Shown here one piece after another: positions 8,248 through 15,911 of a DNA stretch of 56,934 bases. The notes under the pieces were generated by a model. The model had not been told where the DNA came from. It saw nothing but the letters and a program-made list of their open reading frames with translations, and did not search any database. Source of the DNA: Acidobacteriota bacterium (lineage in GTDB: Bacteria; Actinomycetota; Acidimicrobiia; Spongiisociales; ZC4RG35). A program made the position numbers and the translations under genes. Every line of letters begins with the position of its first letter. Position 1 is the first letter of the stretch. The stretch spans positions 1-56,934 of the forward strand of contig SMXW01000081.1 in assembly GCA_004356805.1 (NCBI GenBank). The letters run 5' to 3'.

Positions 8248-8259
8248 GTTCTAGAACAT
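8246..8259. promoter_or_regulatory. 14-bp perfect palindrome, candidate operator of the ABC exporter operon
   Basis: ATGTTCTAGAACAT is a perfect inverted repeat. It spans from the ATPase start codon into a minus-strand -10 box, TAATGT at 8256-8261. A dimeric repressor bound here would block both the -10 region and the leader. The binding protein is unknown. Confidence 0.5.
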
Positions 8260-8281
8260 TAGAAAGAGCCAAACTCCACCG

Positions 8282-8713
8282 TCAATTTGGCCCAGGAAGC
8301 CAATGGACGTCGAACCCGGTCCGGTCTATTCGAATGCCGATGAAGTCGACACGGTGAGCACCGCTGCCGCCGACGAGACCTTTGACGCGACGACGTTTCG
8401 CCTCCCCGATGGCATCGATCGGATCTGCGAGGTGACGGGTCGTTCTCACTTCGACGACAACCTGGGTGTTGTCGTCGATCGCGATGAGATCAATCTCTCC
8501 GTCGGCGATCTGAATGTTGGCGCCGACGACATCGAGCCCGTGGTCCGTCAGGAACCAGACAGCCAGCTTCTCACCAAACTCCCCAAGTTCCCGACGAGGG
8601 TCGTCTAGATCGAGAGCTCCGCCTTTTCTAGCTCTTCCACGTTGACGTCCCGAAAGGTGAGCACTCGGACGTGCTCGAGGAATCGGGCCGGACGGAACAT
8701 GTCCCATACCCAT
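8282..8713 (-). CDS. yraN: YraN/UPF0102 family nuclease-fold protein
   Basis: Small protein with the endonuclease-like UPF0102 fold. The core is visible as LGEFGEKLAVWFLTDHGLDVV, then ADGEIDLIAID and VVVEVRT, giving the E-x(n)-D-x(n)-E-x-K-like pattern of the PD-(D/E)XK fold, here with R in place of the usual K in EVRT. Family members begin close to the LGEFGE segment, but no ATG, GTG or TTG occurs there. The nearest canonical starts are ATG 8713 and ATG 8707, which would overlap DUF2469 by over 100 nt and add about 33 unconserved residues. The true start is therefore unsettled. The gene is in its conserved place after DUF2469. Biological role is unknown, possibly DNA processing. Confidence 0.8.
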   Translation of the reverse strand: MGMGHVPSGPIPRARPSAHLSGRQRGRARKGGALDLDDPRRELGEFGEKLAVWFLTDHGLDVVGANIQIADGEIDLIAIDDNTQVVVEVRTTRHLADPIDAIGEAKRRRVKGLVGGSGAHRVDFIGIRIDRTGFDVHWLPGPN

Positions 8714-8901
8714 GCGTCTTTCATCTCCACTTCGAAGTAGACCGACCCGTTTACTTCCCGAACATCGATGTTCACAACGTTGGCCAGATAGAAGCGACGC
8801 TCCGTCTCAACGACGTAGGTGAACATCGGAAGGACGTCGTGGTACTCCTTGTAGAGCTTCAGCTCTACCTCGGACTCGTAGCGCTCCAGGTCTTCTTCCA
8901 T
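8605..8901 (-). CDS. DUF2469 family protein
   Basis: A 98-aa acidic protein beginning MEEDLERYESEVELKLYKEY and containing VVETERRFYLAN, with a C-terminal LTFRDVNVEEL segment. This is the DUF2469 family, found almost only in actinobacteria, always near lepB and yraN. Its function is not known. The start at ATG 8901 begins exactly where family members do. The rnhB gene that usually lies between lepB and DUF2469 is missing here; only a 105-nt gap (8902-9006) is left, in which I find no gene. Confidence 0.92.
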   Translation of the reverse strand: MEEDLERYESEVELKLYKEYHDVLPMFTYVVETERRFYLANVVNIDVREVNGSVYFEVEMKDAWVWDMFRPARFLEHVRVLTFRDVNVEELEKAELSI

Positions 8902-9006
8902 CTCTCTTCATCGCACCAAGGGACCTGGCGATCATATGACAGACCCCGGTCTAACACCTACGCGGAGTGAGCGGCAGTTTCTAGAGCGACAGTTTCCAGT
9001 ACGCCA

Positions 9007-9630
9007 CTAGAGGGGTCCGAAGTTGGAAATCGGCCAGATCGTAATGAAGGCGCGCCCGATGAGATCGTCGTACGAGATAGGCCCAAAACGTCGGCTGTCG
9101 AAGCTGAATTGGCGGTTGTCTCCCATGACAAACACCTCGTTGGAGCCGACCACGAAAGGACCCTCGTCAGCCATGGTCACATCGAAACTCAAATAGGGCT
9201 CTGCAATGGGACTTCCATCGATCATCACCTGATTCCCCTCGATCACCAATGTCTCGCCGGGCAATCCGATGACCCGCTTGATCAGATCGTCCCGGCCTCG
9301 GGTGCGGATGCCGACCGCTTCCAGCACCGACCGGATCACCGCCTCAGGAATGGACTCCACGAGTTCGGGCTGGGCTGGATCGCGGAAGACGACAACATCA
9401 CCCCTCTTCGGCTCGGCCCAGTTGAAAGCGAGCTTGTTGACCATCACGCGGTCGTTCACTTCGATCGCGGGAAGCATCGACTCGGATGGAATCCAAAAGG
9501 GTTGGACGAGGAAAGTCTTGATGAGGACGGCGATGACGAGCGCTGTCAACAGCAGACCAGGAAGTTCCGCCCAAAAAGAACGCCGGCGTGAGCGCGGCGA
9601 CGAGTCGTCAGATTCCTTCTGCACGCCCAT
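9007..9630 (-). CDS. lepB: signal peptidase I
   Basis: Membrane serine protease that removes signal peptides from exported proteins. One N-terminal transmembrane helix (about residues 22-43) anchors the enzyme. The catalytic Ser51 lies in IPSESMLP and the general base Lys118 in LIKRVIGLPGE; MGDNRQFSFDSR is the conserved box E. At 207 aa it is compact and has a single membrane span, as in Gram-positive enzymes. It follows rplS by 17 nt and belongs to the trmD-rplS-lepB transcript. Several lipoproteins and membrane proteins encoded in the window would be handled by the export system it serves. Confidence 0.95.
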   Translation of the reverse strand: MGVQKESDDSSPRSRRRSFWAELPGLLLTALVIAVLIKTFLVQPFWIPSESMLPAIEVNDRVMVNKLAFNWAEPKRGDVVVFRDPAQPELVESIPEAVIRSVLEAVGIRTRGRDDLIKRVIGLPGETLVIEGNQVMIDGSPIAEPYLSFDVTMADEGPFVVGSNEVFVMGDNRQFSFDSRRFGPISYDDLIGRAFITIWPISNFGPL

Positions 9631-9647
9631 GTCTGGGGTGTCCGAAC

Positions 9648-9992
9648 TCAGTCTCGGAGCTCCTTGATCCGGGCTGACCTACCAACCCGATCACGCAGGA
9701 AGTAGAGCTTGGAGCGACGAACGTCGCCTCGGCGCAGCACTTCGATGCTTTTGATGATGGGAGCATGGACCGGGAACACACGCTCAACCCCAACTCCAAA
9801 GCTCAGCTTGCGAACGGTAAAAGAGGCACGGGTGCCTGTGCCGTTGCGAGCAATGACCATGCCCTCAAAAGCCTGGATGCGCTCGCGACCACCCTCCATG
9901 ACCCGGACATTCACCTTGACATTGTCGCCGGCGCGAAACTCAGGAATGTCGTCGCGGACGTGCGCGCTCTCGACAGCTTGAAGATCGTTCAT
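9648..9992 (-). CDS. rplS: 50S ribosomal protein L19
   Basis: Ribosomal large-subunit protein at the 30S-50S interface. The 114-aa sequence shows the family pattern: [46 protein letters not shown] and the C-terminal [19 protein letters not shown] clear AGGAG lies upstream of ATG 9992. It sits downstream of trmD, as in most bacteria; the 58-nt gap contains only its ribosome binding site. Confidence 0.97.
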   Translation of the reverse strand: MNDLQAVESAHVRDDIPEFRAGDNVKVNVRVMEGGRERIQAFEGMVIARNGTGTRASFTVRKLSFGVGVERVFPVHAPIIKSIEVLRRGDVRRSKLYFLRDRVGRSARIKELRD

Positions 9993-10050
9993 GGAAAGAC
10001 TCCTAGACGCGTCCGGGGGGTGTTAGACGGGATTCGAGACACCAATTCTA

Positions 10051-10734
10051 TCAGGTATCGGAATCCTTGCCATTCCGGAGTAGGTCTGGTCGACGTTGGC
10101 GTGTCCGCTCGAGTCTCCGTTGCGACCTCCACTCTTCGATTCTCCCATGGTCTCCGCTGAGCAGCACCTCCGGGACCGCCCACCCTTGGAAATCAGCAGG
10201 TCTGGTATAGACCGGCTCCTCCAGGAGGCAATCGCGGAATGACTCCTTCTCGGTGGACTCCGGGTTGCCGACCACACCTGGCAACAGCCGAGCCACTCCC
10301 TCGATCGCGGCGGCTGCCGCCACTTCTCCACCGGCGAGCACGTAGTCACCGAGACTGGCCTCCTCGTCGATGAAGTTGTCGATCACCCGTTGATCAACAC
10401 CTTCATAACGGCCACACACGAAAGTCACGTCATCGATCTGGGCCCATCGATCAAGAGTCTCCTGCGACATCGGCGCCCCCGACGGTGTGAATAGAACACG
10501 GTGAGTGTCCCTCAACGGCTCCAACGCCGCTGCCATAGGTTCGATCATCATCACCATCCCCGGCCCGCCGCCGAATGGTGAGTCATCAAGCTGGCGGTGC
10601 CTGCCGAGACCATGCTCTCTGAGATCGTGCAAAACCACGACAAGGGCACCGTCTTCAATGCCGCGGGCCACGATGGAGACGTCGAGCGGGCCTTCGAAGT
10701 ACTCGGGAAACATGGTGATCACATTGATCTTCAC
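10051..10734 (-). CDS. trmD: tRNA (guanine37-N1)-methyltransferase
   Basis: SPOUT-class methyltransferase forming m1G37 next to the anticodon, which prevents +1 frameshifting. Key segments are MFPEYFEGPLDVSI at the N-terminus, DDSPFGGGPGMVMM, VCGRYEGVDQRV, SLGDYVLAGGE and the C-terminal YTRPADFQGWAVPEVLLSGDH. The knot region binding S-adenosylmethionine is intact. The 227-aa length is slightly short but complete. In the usual order trmD follows rimM directly; here a thiolase and an oppositely oriented lipoprotein gene separate them, so trmD may depend on a promoter within or before the thiolase. Confidence 0.96.
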   Translation of the reverse strand: MKINVITMFPEYFEGPLDVSIVARGIEDGALVVVLHDLREHGLGRHRQLDDSPFGGGPGMVMMIEPMAAALEPLRDTHRVLFTPSGAPMSQETLDRWAQIDDVTFVCGRYEGVDQRVIDNFIDEEASLGDYVLAGGEVAAAAAIEGVARLLPGVVGNPESTEKESFRDCLLEEPVYTRPADFQGWAVPEVLLSGDHGRIEEWRSQRRLERTRQRRPDLLRNGKDSDT

Positions 10735-10779
10735 GAGCGGAGCGTAGGCTGCCCCTTCTCGGTTGCTAGCGGTGTGTCA

Positions 10780-11943
10780 CTAGTTGAGGCGCTCCACGAT
10801 CATCGCCATCCCCTGACCACCACCGACACACATCGTCTCGAGACCGAGGGTCCGGTCGAGGGTGCTCAGGTCGTTCAGCAGCGTTCCCATGATCCGTGCC
10901 CCTGTCATCCCGAAGGGATGACCGAGAGCAATGGCACCACCGTGAGGGTTGAGCTTGTCCATGTCGATGCCAAGCTCATCCGCAGAGGCCAATACCTGGG
11001 CGGCAAAGGCCTCGTTGATCTCGATAACGTCCATGTCCTCCAGACTCATGCCGGATTGCTCCAGGACCTTACGCACTGCGAACACCGGTCCCATTCCCAT
11101 GTATTCGGGCTCCAGGCCTGCAACCGACGAGGCGACGATCCGCGCCAGAGGTTTCAACTCGAGTTCGTCCGCACGCTGGTCGGACATGACGAGAACGGCG
11201 GCAGCGCCATCGTTCAGCGGGCAAGAGTTCCCTGCTGTCACCGAACCCTCAGGCTGAAACGCAGGTGGGAGCGATGCCAACTTCTCGAGGGTTGTGTTGG
11301 GACGCGGACCGTCGTCGTCACGAATGGTCCGGCCGTCCGGTACTTCGATCGGGGTGATCTCTCGGTCGAAGAATCCGTTCTTCTGAGACTCGACCGCTCG
11401 ATCCTGTGAGCTCTTGGCGAATTCGTCCATTCGCTCCCGGGTGATCCCGTACTTCTCCGCAACGTTCTCGGCGGTATTGCCCATCGGGATGTACACGTTG
11501 TTGATGAAATCATCACGATCGGAATCAGTGAAGCGTGGATTGAGATCGTCGCTGTCGAAGGCCTTGCCGTAGGTACGGCTCACCGACTCGACACCCCCGG
11601 CAACATAAGTGTCACCCTCGCCCTGCTTGATCGCATGGAACGCCATCCGAATCGTCTGCAGCGAGGAAGCGCAGAACCGATTGACCGTGGTCGCCGGAAC
11701 CGAGTCCGGCAGACCCCCGAGAAGGGACGCCGGCCGTGCAACGTTGTAGCCCTGTTCGTGATGGGTGAGAGCGCAGCCGATCATGGCATCATCGACCGAA
11801 GCTCGATCGACCTCGGGCACTTTCTCCATGACGGCATTGATGGCGAACCCGGCAAGATCGTCAGCACGCACATCGATGAGCGACCCCTTGTAGGCACGTC
11901 CGATGGGTGAGCGGGCGGCAGCAACGATTACGGCTTCAGCCAT
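10780..11943 (-). CDS. acetyl-CoA acetyltransferase (thiolase)
   Basis: Thiolase-superfamily enzyme that condenses or cleaves acyl-CoA, likely in beta-oxidation or ketoacid degradation. The nucleophilic cysteine is Cys91 in NRFCASSLQ. The second active-site loop is GGAIALGHPFGMTGAR with the catalytic histidine, and the third is CVGGGQG with the general-acid cysteine; INEAFAA is also present. I chose ATG 11943 over the GTG at 11949 because AGGAAG stands 5-6 nt before it. The gene interrupts the rimM-trmD pair on the same strand, an unusual location. It could cooperate with the crotonase at 5468 and the electron-transfer flavoprotein at 33068 in fatty-acid oxidation, but they are not clustered. 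Confidence 0.93.
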   Translation of the reverse strand: MAEAVIVAAARSPIGRAYKGSLIDVRADDLAGFAINAVMEKVPEVDRASVDDAMIGCALTHHEQGYNVARPASLLGGLPDSVPATTVNRFCASSLQTIRMAFHAIKQGEGDTYVAGGVESVSRTYGKAFDSDDLNPRFTDSDRDDFINNVYIPMGNTAENVAEKYGITRERMDEFAKSSQDRAVESQKNGFFDREITPIEVPDGRTIRDDDGPRPNTTLEKLASLPPAFQPEGSVTAGNSCPLNDGAAAVLVMSDQRADELELKPLARIVASSVAGLEPEYMGMGPVFAVRKVLEQSGMSLEDMDVIEINEAFAAQVLASADELGIDMDKLNPHGGAIALGHPFGMTGARIMGTLLNDLSTLDRTLGLETMCVGGGQGMAMIVERLN

Positions 11944-11992
11944 GTCCACTTCCTTTCCACAGGTATTGCCGACCCTACTCAGAGGTCCGTCT

Positions 11993-11998
11993 TACCCT
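11993..11998 (+). promoter_or_regulatory. -10 box of the Gmad2 lipoprotein gene (leaderless type)
   Basis: TACCCT lies 7 nt before ATG 12006 in the 62-bp divergent region with the thiolase gene. For the thiolase, a TAGGGT box on the opposite strand about 30 nt before its ATG is a possible promoter. Confidence 0.45.
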
Positions 11999-12005
11999 TT
12001 TCGAC

Positions 12006-12869
12006 ATGCGGGCACGGATCGCTCTCGGCATAGTGACGATCGTCGCCGTCGCGGCCTGTTCGCCCGTCGACACGGATTCAGAGCCCATCACGACACGGCC
12101 CGAACCTGTCACCACGACTGCACCCACGACGACGCTGCCCCTTGTGGCGGGATGCCCCGACGAAGGGGAGTTCGTGGAGGACGGGACGATCGCCTCCTTT
12201 GATCAGGACCAGTCCGACAGCAGCGTCATCGGCCAAATCTCCTGGAGGGCAGACGAAGCCTGTGAAACATTCACCTTTTCGTTCGTCACTTCGGAGGGGG
12301 CACCAGCAACGACACCACCGACAGTCACTGCCGCCTACGTCGAGGGGGTGCCTGTCATCCGCGTCACTGTCGACGCCGACCAGACAATCATCACTGACCA
12401 GCTCGTCGAGACGGGCTTGATCGACCGTCTCTATGTGGTGCGATCCCTCGAAGGAGGCTCGTTCATCGATCTTCACCTCGCGGCACCTGCACAGGCGCGC
12501 ATTCACGTCGACGGGTCACCGGCAAGGGTTACCCTGGATCTTCAACCGGGGATCGTCGAGTACCCGATAGCTGCAACCGCTTCGGATATTGTTGTCCTGG
12601 TGACTCCCCTCGACACCGGCGTAGTCACACCCACAATCGAGGTGACCGGCTATGCCCGTACCTTCGAGTCCAATGTCATGATTATTGCAACAGCCGGCGA
12701 CCAGCTCGTCGCCGAGATAAACACGACGGCCGCCGGGGGGTTGGAAACTTGGGGGGAATTCAGGGCCAGGGTTGTCTTGCCGCCCGGGGAGGTGTCGCTC
12801 TTCGTCGGGGATGAGAACGCGGAAGACGGAGGCCTCGAGGGTGTGACGATCAGCCTGACGGTTCGCTGA
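12006..12869 (+). CDS. lipoprotein with AMIN-like and Gmad2 domains
   Basis: Predicted secreted lipoprotein of 287 aa. The first 18 residues form a signal peptide ending in a lipobox VAVAAC, after which a Thr/Pro-rich linker leads to a beta-rich domain beginning near IGQISWRADEACETFTFSF that resembles the AMIN-like domain. The C-terminal 90 residues (TPTIEVTGYARTFE, ending GVTISLTVR) look like the Gmad2 immunoglobulin-like domain, seen in spore-germination and other surface proteins. I start at ATG 12006 because the signal peptide begins there and a -10 box is 7 nt upstream. Its 3' end overlaps rimM by 20 nt on the other strand. A cell-envelope role is likely; nothing specific can be said. 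Confidence 0.85.
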   Translation: MRARIALGIVTIVAVAACSPVDTDSEPITTRPEPVTTTAPTTTLPLVAGCPDEGEFVEDGTIASFDQDQSDSSVIGQISWRADEACETFTFSFVTSEGAPATTPPTVTAAYVEGVPVIRVTVDADQTIITDQLVETGLIDRLYVVRSLEGGSFIDLHLAAPAQARIHVDGSPARVTLDLQPGIVEYPIAATASDIVVLVTPLDTGVVTPTIEVTGYARTFESNVMIIATAGDQLVAEINTTAAGGLETWGEFRARVVLPPGEVSLFVGDENAEDGGLEGVTISLTVR

Positions 12870-13377
12870 GACCCTCGATCTCCACGACCTCGACATGCCC
12901 ACCTTCGACATCGATGGTCGGTACGAACTCATCCACAAACGGCACCTCGAACCTCGCCCCATCCCGTTCGACAACGAGACGATCCTGCGCTGCGCCATGA
13001 ACCACGGCGACGACGGTCCCACCACCTGGCCGGACCTCCAACCCGATCAACTGGTCCGTCCAGAACTCATGCTCACCGAGAGTGCGCCTTTGGGGAACGA
13101 AGACATCCAGGTTCCGAATCTGGTCGGCTCCTTTGCGATCGAAGACTTCCTCAAACGCGATCTGATACCCCTTGTCGGCAGGACGAATCGCCCGCACGAC
13201 GAACGGACGATCTTGAATAAACACAGTGGAGCCGTGGTCGAAGTACTCGAGGTCGGCTGGATCTACATACAGCCCGAGGAACCCATCCAGTCCGTGGGGT
13301 CGCCCGAGCCGTCCGGCTCTGACGTCGGGACTCTCAGTCGAGGAACTCGACCCCAGCTGTGATCCCCTCTTCTTCAC
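12850..13377 (-). CDS. rimM: 16S rRNA maturation factor RimM
   Basis: Assembly factor for the 30S head that binds ribosomal protein S19. The N-terminal barrel starts with RAGRLGRPHGLDGFL and the C-terminal PRC-barrel contains FWTDQLIGLEV and VPFVDEFVPTID. No ATG, GTG or TTG occurs immediately before the conserved start. The first canonical option is GTG 13377, overlapping the KH gene by 44 nt; a CTG at 13356 has a GAGGGG 7 nt upstream and is an alternative. The gene lies directly after the KH gene as usual, but trmD no longer follows. Confidence 0.88.
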   Translation of the reverse strand: MKKRGSQLGSSSSTESPDVRAGRLGRPHGLDGFLGLYVDPADLEYFDHGSTVFIQDRPFVVRAIRPADKGYQIAFEEVFDRKGADQIRNLDVFVPQRRTLGEHEFWTDQLIGLEVRPGGGTVVAVVHGAAQDRLVVERDGARFEVPFVDEFVPTIDVEGGHVEVVEIEGLSEPSG

Positions 13378-13591
13378 CGGCAGCACTGGCAGCGGCACGA
13401 ACGGCCTTGGCCACGCGCCCACGCCGACCGATGACTCGGCCCATGTCGCCTTTCGCTGTCCGCACCTCGGCAACTACCTCATCGGGCCCTTGCTCGACTA
13501 CGGTGACCGAAACTTCATCCGGTTCGTCCACGATGCTCTTGATGATGTAGCTGACTACTCGCTCAACTATGTCGCCCTTGGCCAAGCTCAC
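13334..13591 (-). CDS. khpA: KH-domain RNA-binding protein (KhpA family)
   Basis: An 85-aa single-KH-domain protein. It begins LAKGDIVERVVSYIIKSIVDEPDEV and has the RNA-binding GxxG loop as GRRG in GRVIGRRGRVAKAVR. KhpA-type proteins bind RNA, often with KhpB/Jag, and influence cell division in other Gram-positives. The start is GTG 13591, overlapping the rpsP stop as GTGA; the upstream part of the open frame is only the shadow of rpsP. Position rpsP-KH-rimM is the standard order. Confidence 0.93.
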   Translation of the reverse strand: MSLAKGDIVERVVSYIIKSIVDEPDEVSVTVVEQGPDEVVAEVRTAKGDMGRVIGRRGRVAKAVRAAASAAGEEEGITAGVEFLD

Positions 13592-13911
13592 TCCTCCTCG
13601 GAGATGGTGTCTTCCTCGTCCTTCTCGATGCCCACCACGTGAATGGCACCTGTCTGGACCTTCATCGTGTTCATTGCACCCGAGATATTGAGGAGCTTCT
13701 CGACAGTCTCGCTCGGACTGGCTCCCTTGGAGAGCCAATCGGCAGCCCTTTCGTTGTCGATCTCGACTATCGACGGATCGTGGAGCGGCTCGTATCTGCC
13801 GATCTGCTCGATGTAGCGGCCGTCGCGCGGGGCGCGACCGTCCACAACCACCACACGGTACATGGGCTGTTTCTTCTTGCCCATCCGCATCAGTCTCATC
13901 CTGACAACCAT
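13588..13911 (-). CDS. rpsP: 30S ribosomal protein S16
   Basis: Small-subunit ribosomal protein of 107 aa. The typical core is RMRLMRMGKKKQPMYRVVVVD, then DGRYIEQIGRYEP and GASPSETVEKLL, with an acidic C-terminal extension ending DTISEEE, common in actinobacteria. ATG 13911 is preceded by GAGGTGA; the longer open frame upstream would extend into ffh and is rejected. The gene follows ffh at once. Confidence 0.95.
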   Translation of the reverse strand: MVVRMRLMRMGKKKQPMYRVVVVDGRAPRDGRYIEQIGRYEPLHDPSIVEIDNERAADWLSKGASPSETVEKLLNISGAMNTMKVQTGAIHVVGIEKDEEDTISEEE

Positions 13912-13915
13912 CAAC

Positions 13916-15250
13916 TCACCTCTTTGTCCGCTGACCACTCATCAGGCCCTCCAGGGATGGCATGCCCCGACCTCCGGCCAGCGTCTTCATCATTTTCTGT
14001 GCCTCGGCAAACTGCTTCAAAACCCGGTTCACGTCCTGGGGACTGGTGCCCGACCCGGACGCGATCCGGCGTTTTCGGCTGCCGCCGATGATCTTGGAAT
14101 TCCGACGCTCATCGACTGTCATCGACTGGATGATGGCCTCGACCCTCTTGAGGTCGCGATCATCGATATCGACCTCACGAAGGAGCGATCCGGAACCCGG
14201 AAGCATAGCAAGGATGTCCTTCAGAGGCCCCATCGACTTCATGGTCTGAAACTGAATGAGGAAGTCCTCGAGAGTGAACTTGCCAGCCTCGAGTTTCCTC
14301 GCGGTCTTTTCGGCGTCGGCCTCGTCGAAGACCGACTCGGCCTTCTCTATCAGAGTGAGCACGTCGCCCATACCCAGAATCCTGGAAGCCATTCGCTCAG
14401 GGTGAAACGGCTCGATATCACCCAAACCTTCTCCAATGCCGGCGAACTTGACCGGTGCACCCGTCACCTCGCCAACCGAGATGGCAGCCCCACCCCTGGC
14501 ATCACCGTCCAGTTTGGACAGGACCAACCCGGTGAGACCGATTTGATCCTGGAACCCTCGGGCGACATTGACTGCGTCTTGTCCCGTCATGGCGTCGACA
14601 ACGAGCAGGACCTCATCGGGCGCGGCCGCTTTCTTCACAGCGGCAAGCTCCCTCATCAGGTCGTCATCGATCTGAAGTCGACCGGCCGTGTCAACGATCA
14701 CCACGTCATGCCCGGAGCGAGTCGCCTCCTTCATGGCGGCTTTGACCAGCTTCGGGGCCTTCCCACCGCGGTCGGCGAACACAGGGACGTCGATACGACC
14801 ACCCAGAGTCTCCAGTTGGTCGATGGCGGCGGGACGTTGGAGATCGGCGGCCACCAGCATTGGCTTCTTGCCCTGGCCCAGGAGCAGCTTGGCGAGCTTG
14901 GCTGCTGTCGTGGTCTTGCCCGAACCCTGGAGCCCGACCATCAGGATGACCAGCGGAGGTGACGTCTTGACCAGCTCGGTTGTCTCGGAGCCCAAGGTGG
15001 TGACAAGCTCCTCGTGAACGATCTTGATGACCTGTTGACCCGGTGAGATCGACCTGGCGACGTCCTCGCCCAGAGCCCTCACCTTGACCCTGGAGAGAAA
15101 GGCCTTGACCACCTGAACATTGACGTCCGCCTCGAGCAGGGCGAGCCGGACCTCCCGGAGTGCCTTGTCGATGTCCTTCTCCGACAATTTTCCCTTGCCG
15201 CGCAATCCGGCAAAGACGGACTCGAATCGCTGTGTCAGCGTGTCGAACAT
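13916..15250 (-). CDS. ffh: signal recognition particle protein Ffh
   Basis: GTPase that, with the 4.5S RNA, targets nascent membrane proteins to the receptor FtsY, also encoded in this window. The N domain (about residues 1-90) precedes the G domain with G1 GLQGSGKTTT, G3 DTAGRLQIDD and TKLDG-like G4 SKLDGDARGG. The C-terminal methionine-rich M domain contains FQTMKSMGPLK, the SRP-RNA-binding GSGTSPQDVNR and the terminal FAEAQKMMKTL. The length is normal. A minus-strand TAACCT lies 9 nt before ATG 15250, a likely promoter. It opens the ffh-rpsP-KH-rimM transcript. Confidence 0.97.
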   Translation of the reverse strand: MFDTLTQRFESVFAGLRGKGKLSEKDIDKALREVRLALLEADVNVQVVKAFLSRVKVRALGEDVARSISPGQQVIKIVHEELVTTLGSETTELVKTSPPLVILMVGLQGSGKTTTAAKLAKLLLGQGKKPMLVAADLQRPAAIDQLETLGGRIDVPVFADRGGKAPKLVKAAMKEATRSGHDVVIVDTAGRLQIDDDLMRELAAVKKAAAPDEVLLVVDAMTGQDAVNVARGFQDQIGLTGLVLSKLDGDARGGAAISVGEVTGAPVKFAGIGEGLGDIEPFHPERMASRILGMGDVLTLIEKAESVFDEADAEKTARKLEAGKFTLEDFLIQFQTMKSMGPLKDILAMLPGSGSLLREVDIDDRDLKRVEAIIQSMTVDERRNSKIIGGSRKRRIASGSGTSPQDVNRVLKQFAEAQKMMKTLAGGRGMPSLEGLMSGQRTKR

Positions 15251-15259
15251 GAGCGCCTT

Positions 15260-15265
15260 AGGTTA
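15260..15265 (-). promoter_or_regulatory. -10 box upstream of ffh
   Basis: TAACCT on the minus strand is 9 nt before ATG 15250, implying a leader of only two or three bases. It is the only promoter-like element seen before the ffh operon. Confidence 0.4.
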
Positions 15266-15363
15266 TGACGATGGCACTCCAAGTAGACACCGAACGCCCA
15301 TGACCGAGAAGTCTCAAACCGTCGAGCCCCTAACCCGACTTCAACCCCGAGATCGGACTCTCT

Positions 15364-15864
15364 CTGTGGACACTGCAGGAGACCCGCCGACGGACGCTTG
15401 CCTACGTTGACGGGATCAGTCAGCAAGCTCTAGACCACAACCCTCCGGGGCAACGACACAGCGTTGCCACGTTGCTCTATCACATCGCAGTCTTCGAGGT
15501 CGACTGGCTGTACGTCGACATCCTCGGCGGCGACTACGACATGGACCATCGCATCCCGAACTGTCCACCGGAGATCGCTGCCTATCTCCCCTATCCGCTG
15601 ATCATGGAGGATCGGAGTTACACGCCGGTGGAGGGCGAGTTGCTGGGGACGCATCTCGAGCGTCTCTCAGTGATTCGAGAGGCGTTTCTCGAGGTGATGG
15701 GCGGAATGTCGTTGACCGACTTTCGGACGCTGCGTCCCAGCGATGATGAAATGGTCAGTCCAGAGTGGGTAGTCGAGCATCTATCGCAGCACGAGGCTGA
15801 GCACCGCGGTCAAATCTGGGAGGCTCGTGTCGCCGCCGAGGCAAAGGCGGAAGCAGGCGACTGA
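15364..15864 (+). CDS. DinB-like protein, start codon unclear
   Basis: DinB/YfiT-fold four-helix-bundle protein, a family of metal-dependent transferases and hydrolases acting with small thiols. The homologous part is TLQETRRRTLAYVDGIS, then HSVATLLYHIAVFEVDWLY and the C-terminal HLSQHEAEHRGQIWEA; the three helix-borne histidines that bind metal are present. The frame is open from 15334, but no ATG, GTG or TTG occurs before a TTG at 15472, which would delete helix 1. CTG 15364 (LWTLQE) or ATC 15352 are the only candidates compatible with a full domain. Alternatively the start lies in the neighbouring frame at ATG 15300 and a frameshift near 15335 broke the gene. It precedes the cox cluster but is not obviously part of it. 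Confidence 0.65.
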   Translation: MWTLQETRRRTLAYVDGISQQALDHNPPGQRHSVATLLYHIAVFEVDWLYVDILGGDYDMDHRIPNCPPEIAAYLPYPLIMEDRSYTPVEGELLGTHLERLSVIREAFLEVMGGMSLTDFRTLRPSDDEMVSPEWVVEHLSQHEAEHRGQIWEARVAAEAKAEAGD

Positions 15865-15898
15865 CAGGTTCCACACTTCGGCAACATCGCGAACCACT

Positions 15899-15904
15899 TA
15901 GGCT
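15899..15904 (+). promoter_or_regulatory. -10 box of the cox accessory operon (leaderless type)
   Basis: TAGGCT followed by 7 nt and GTG 15912. There is no ribosome binding site before that GTG, which fits leaderless translation of coxD. Confidence 0.5.
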
Positions 15905-15911
15905 CTCCTTC

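Noticed and set aside
8902-9006. A remnant of rnhB between lepB and DUF2469
   Set aside because: At 105 bp it is too short, and no frame shows RNase HII motifs.
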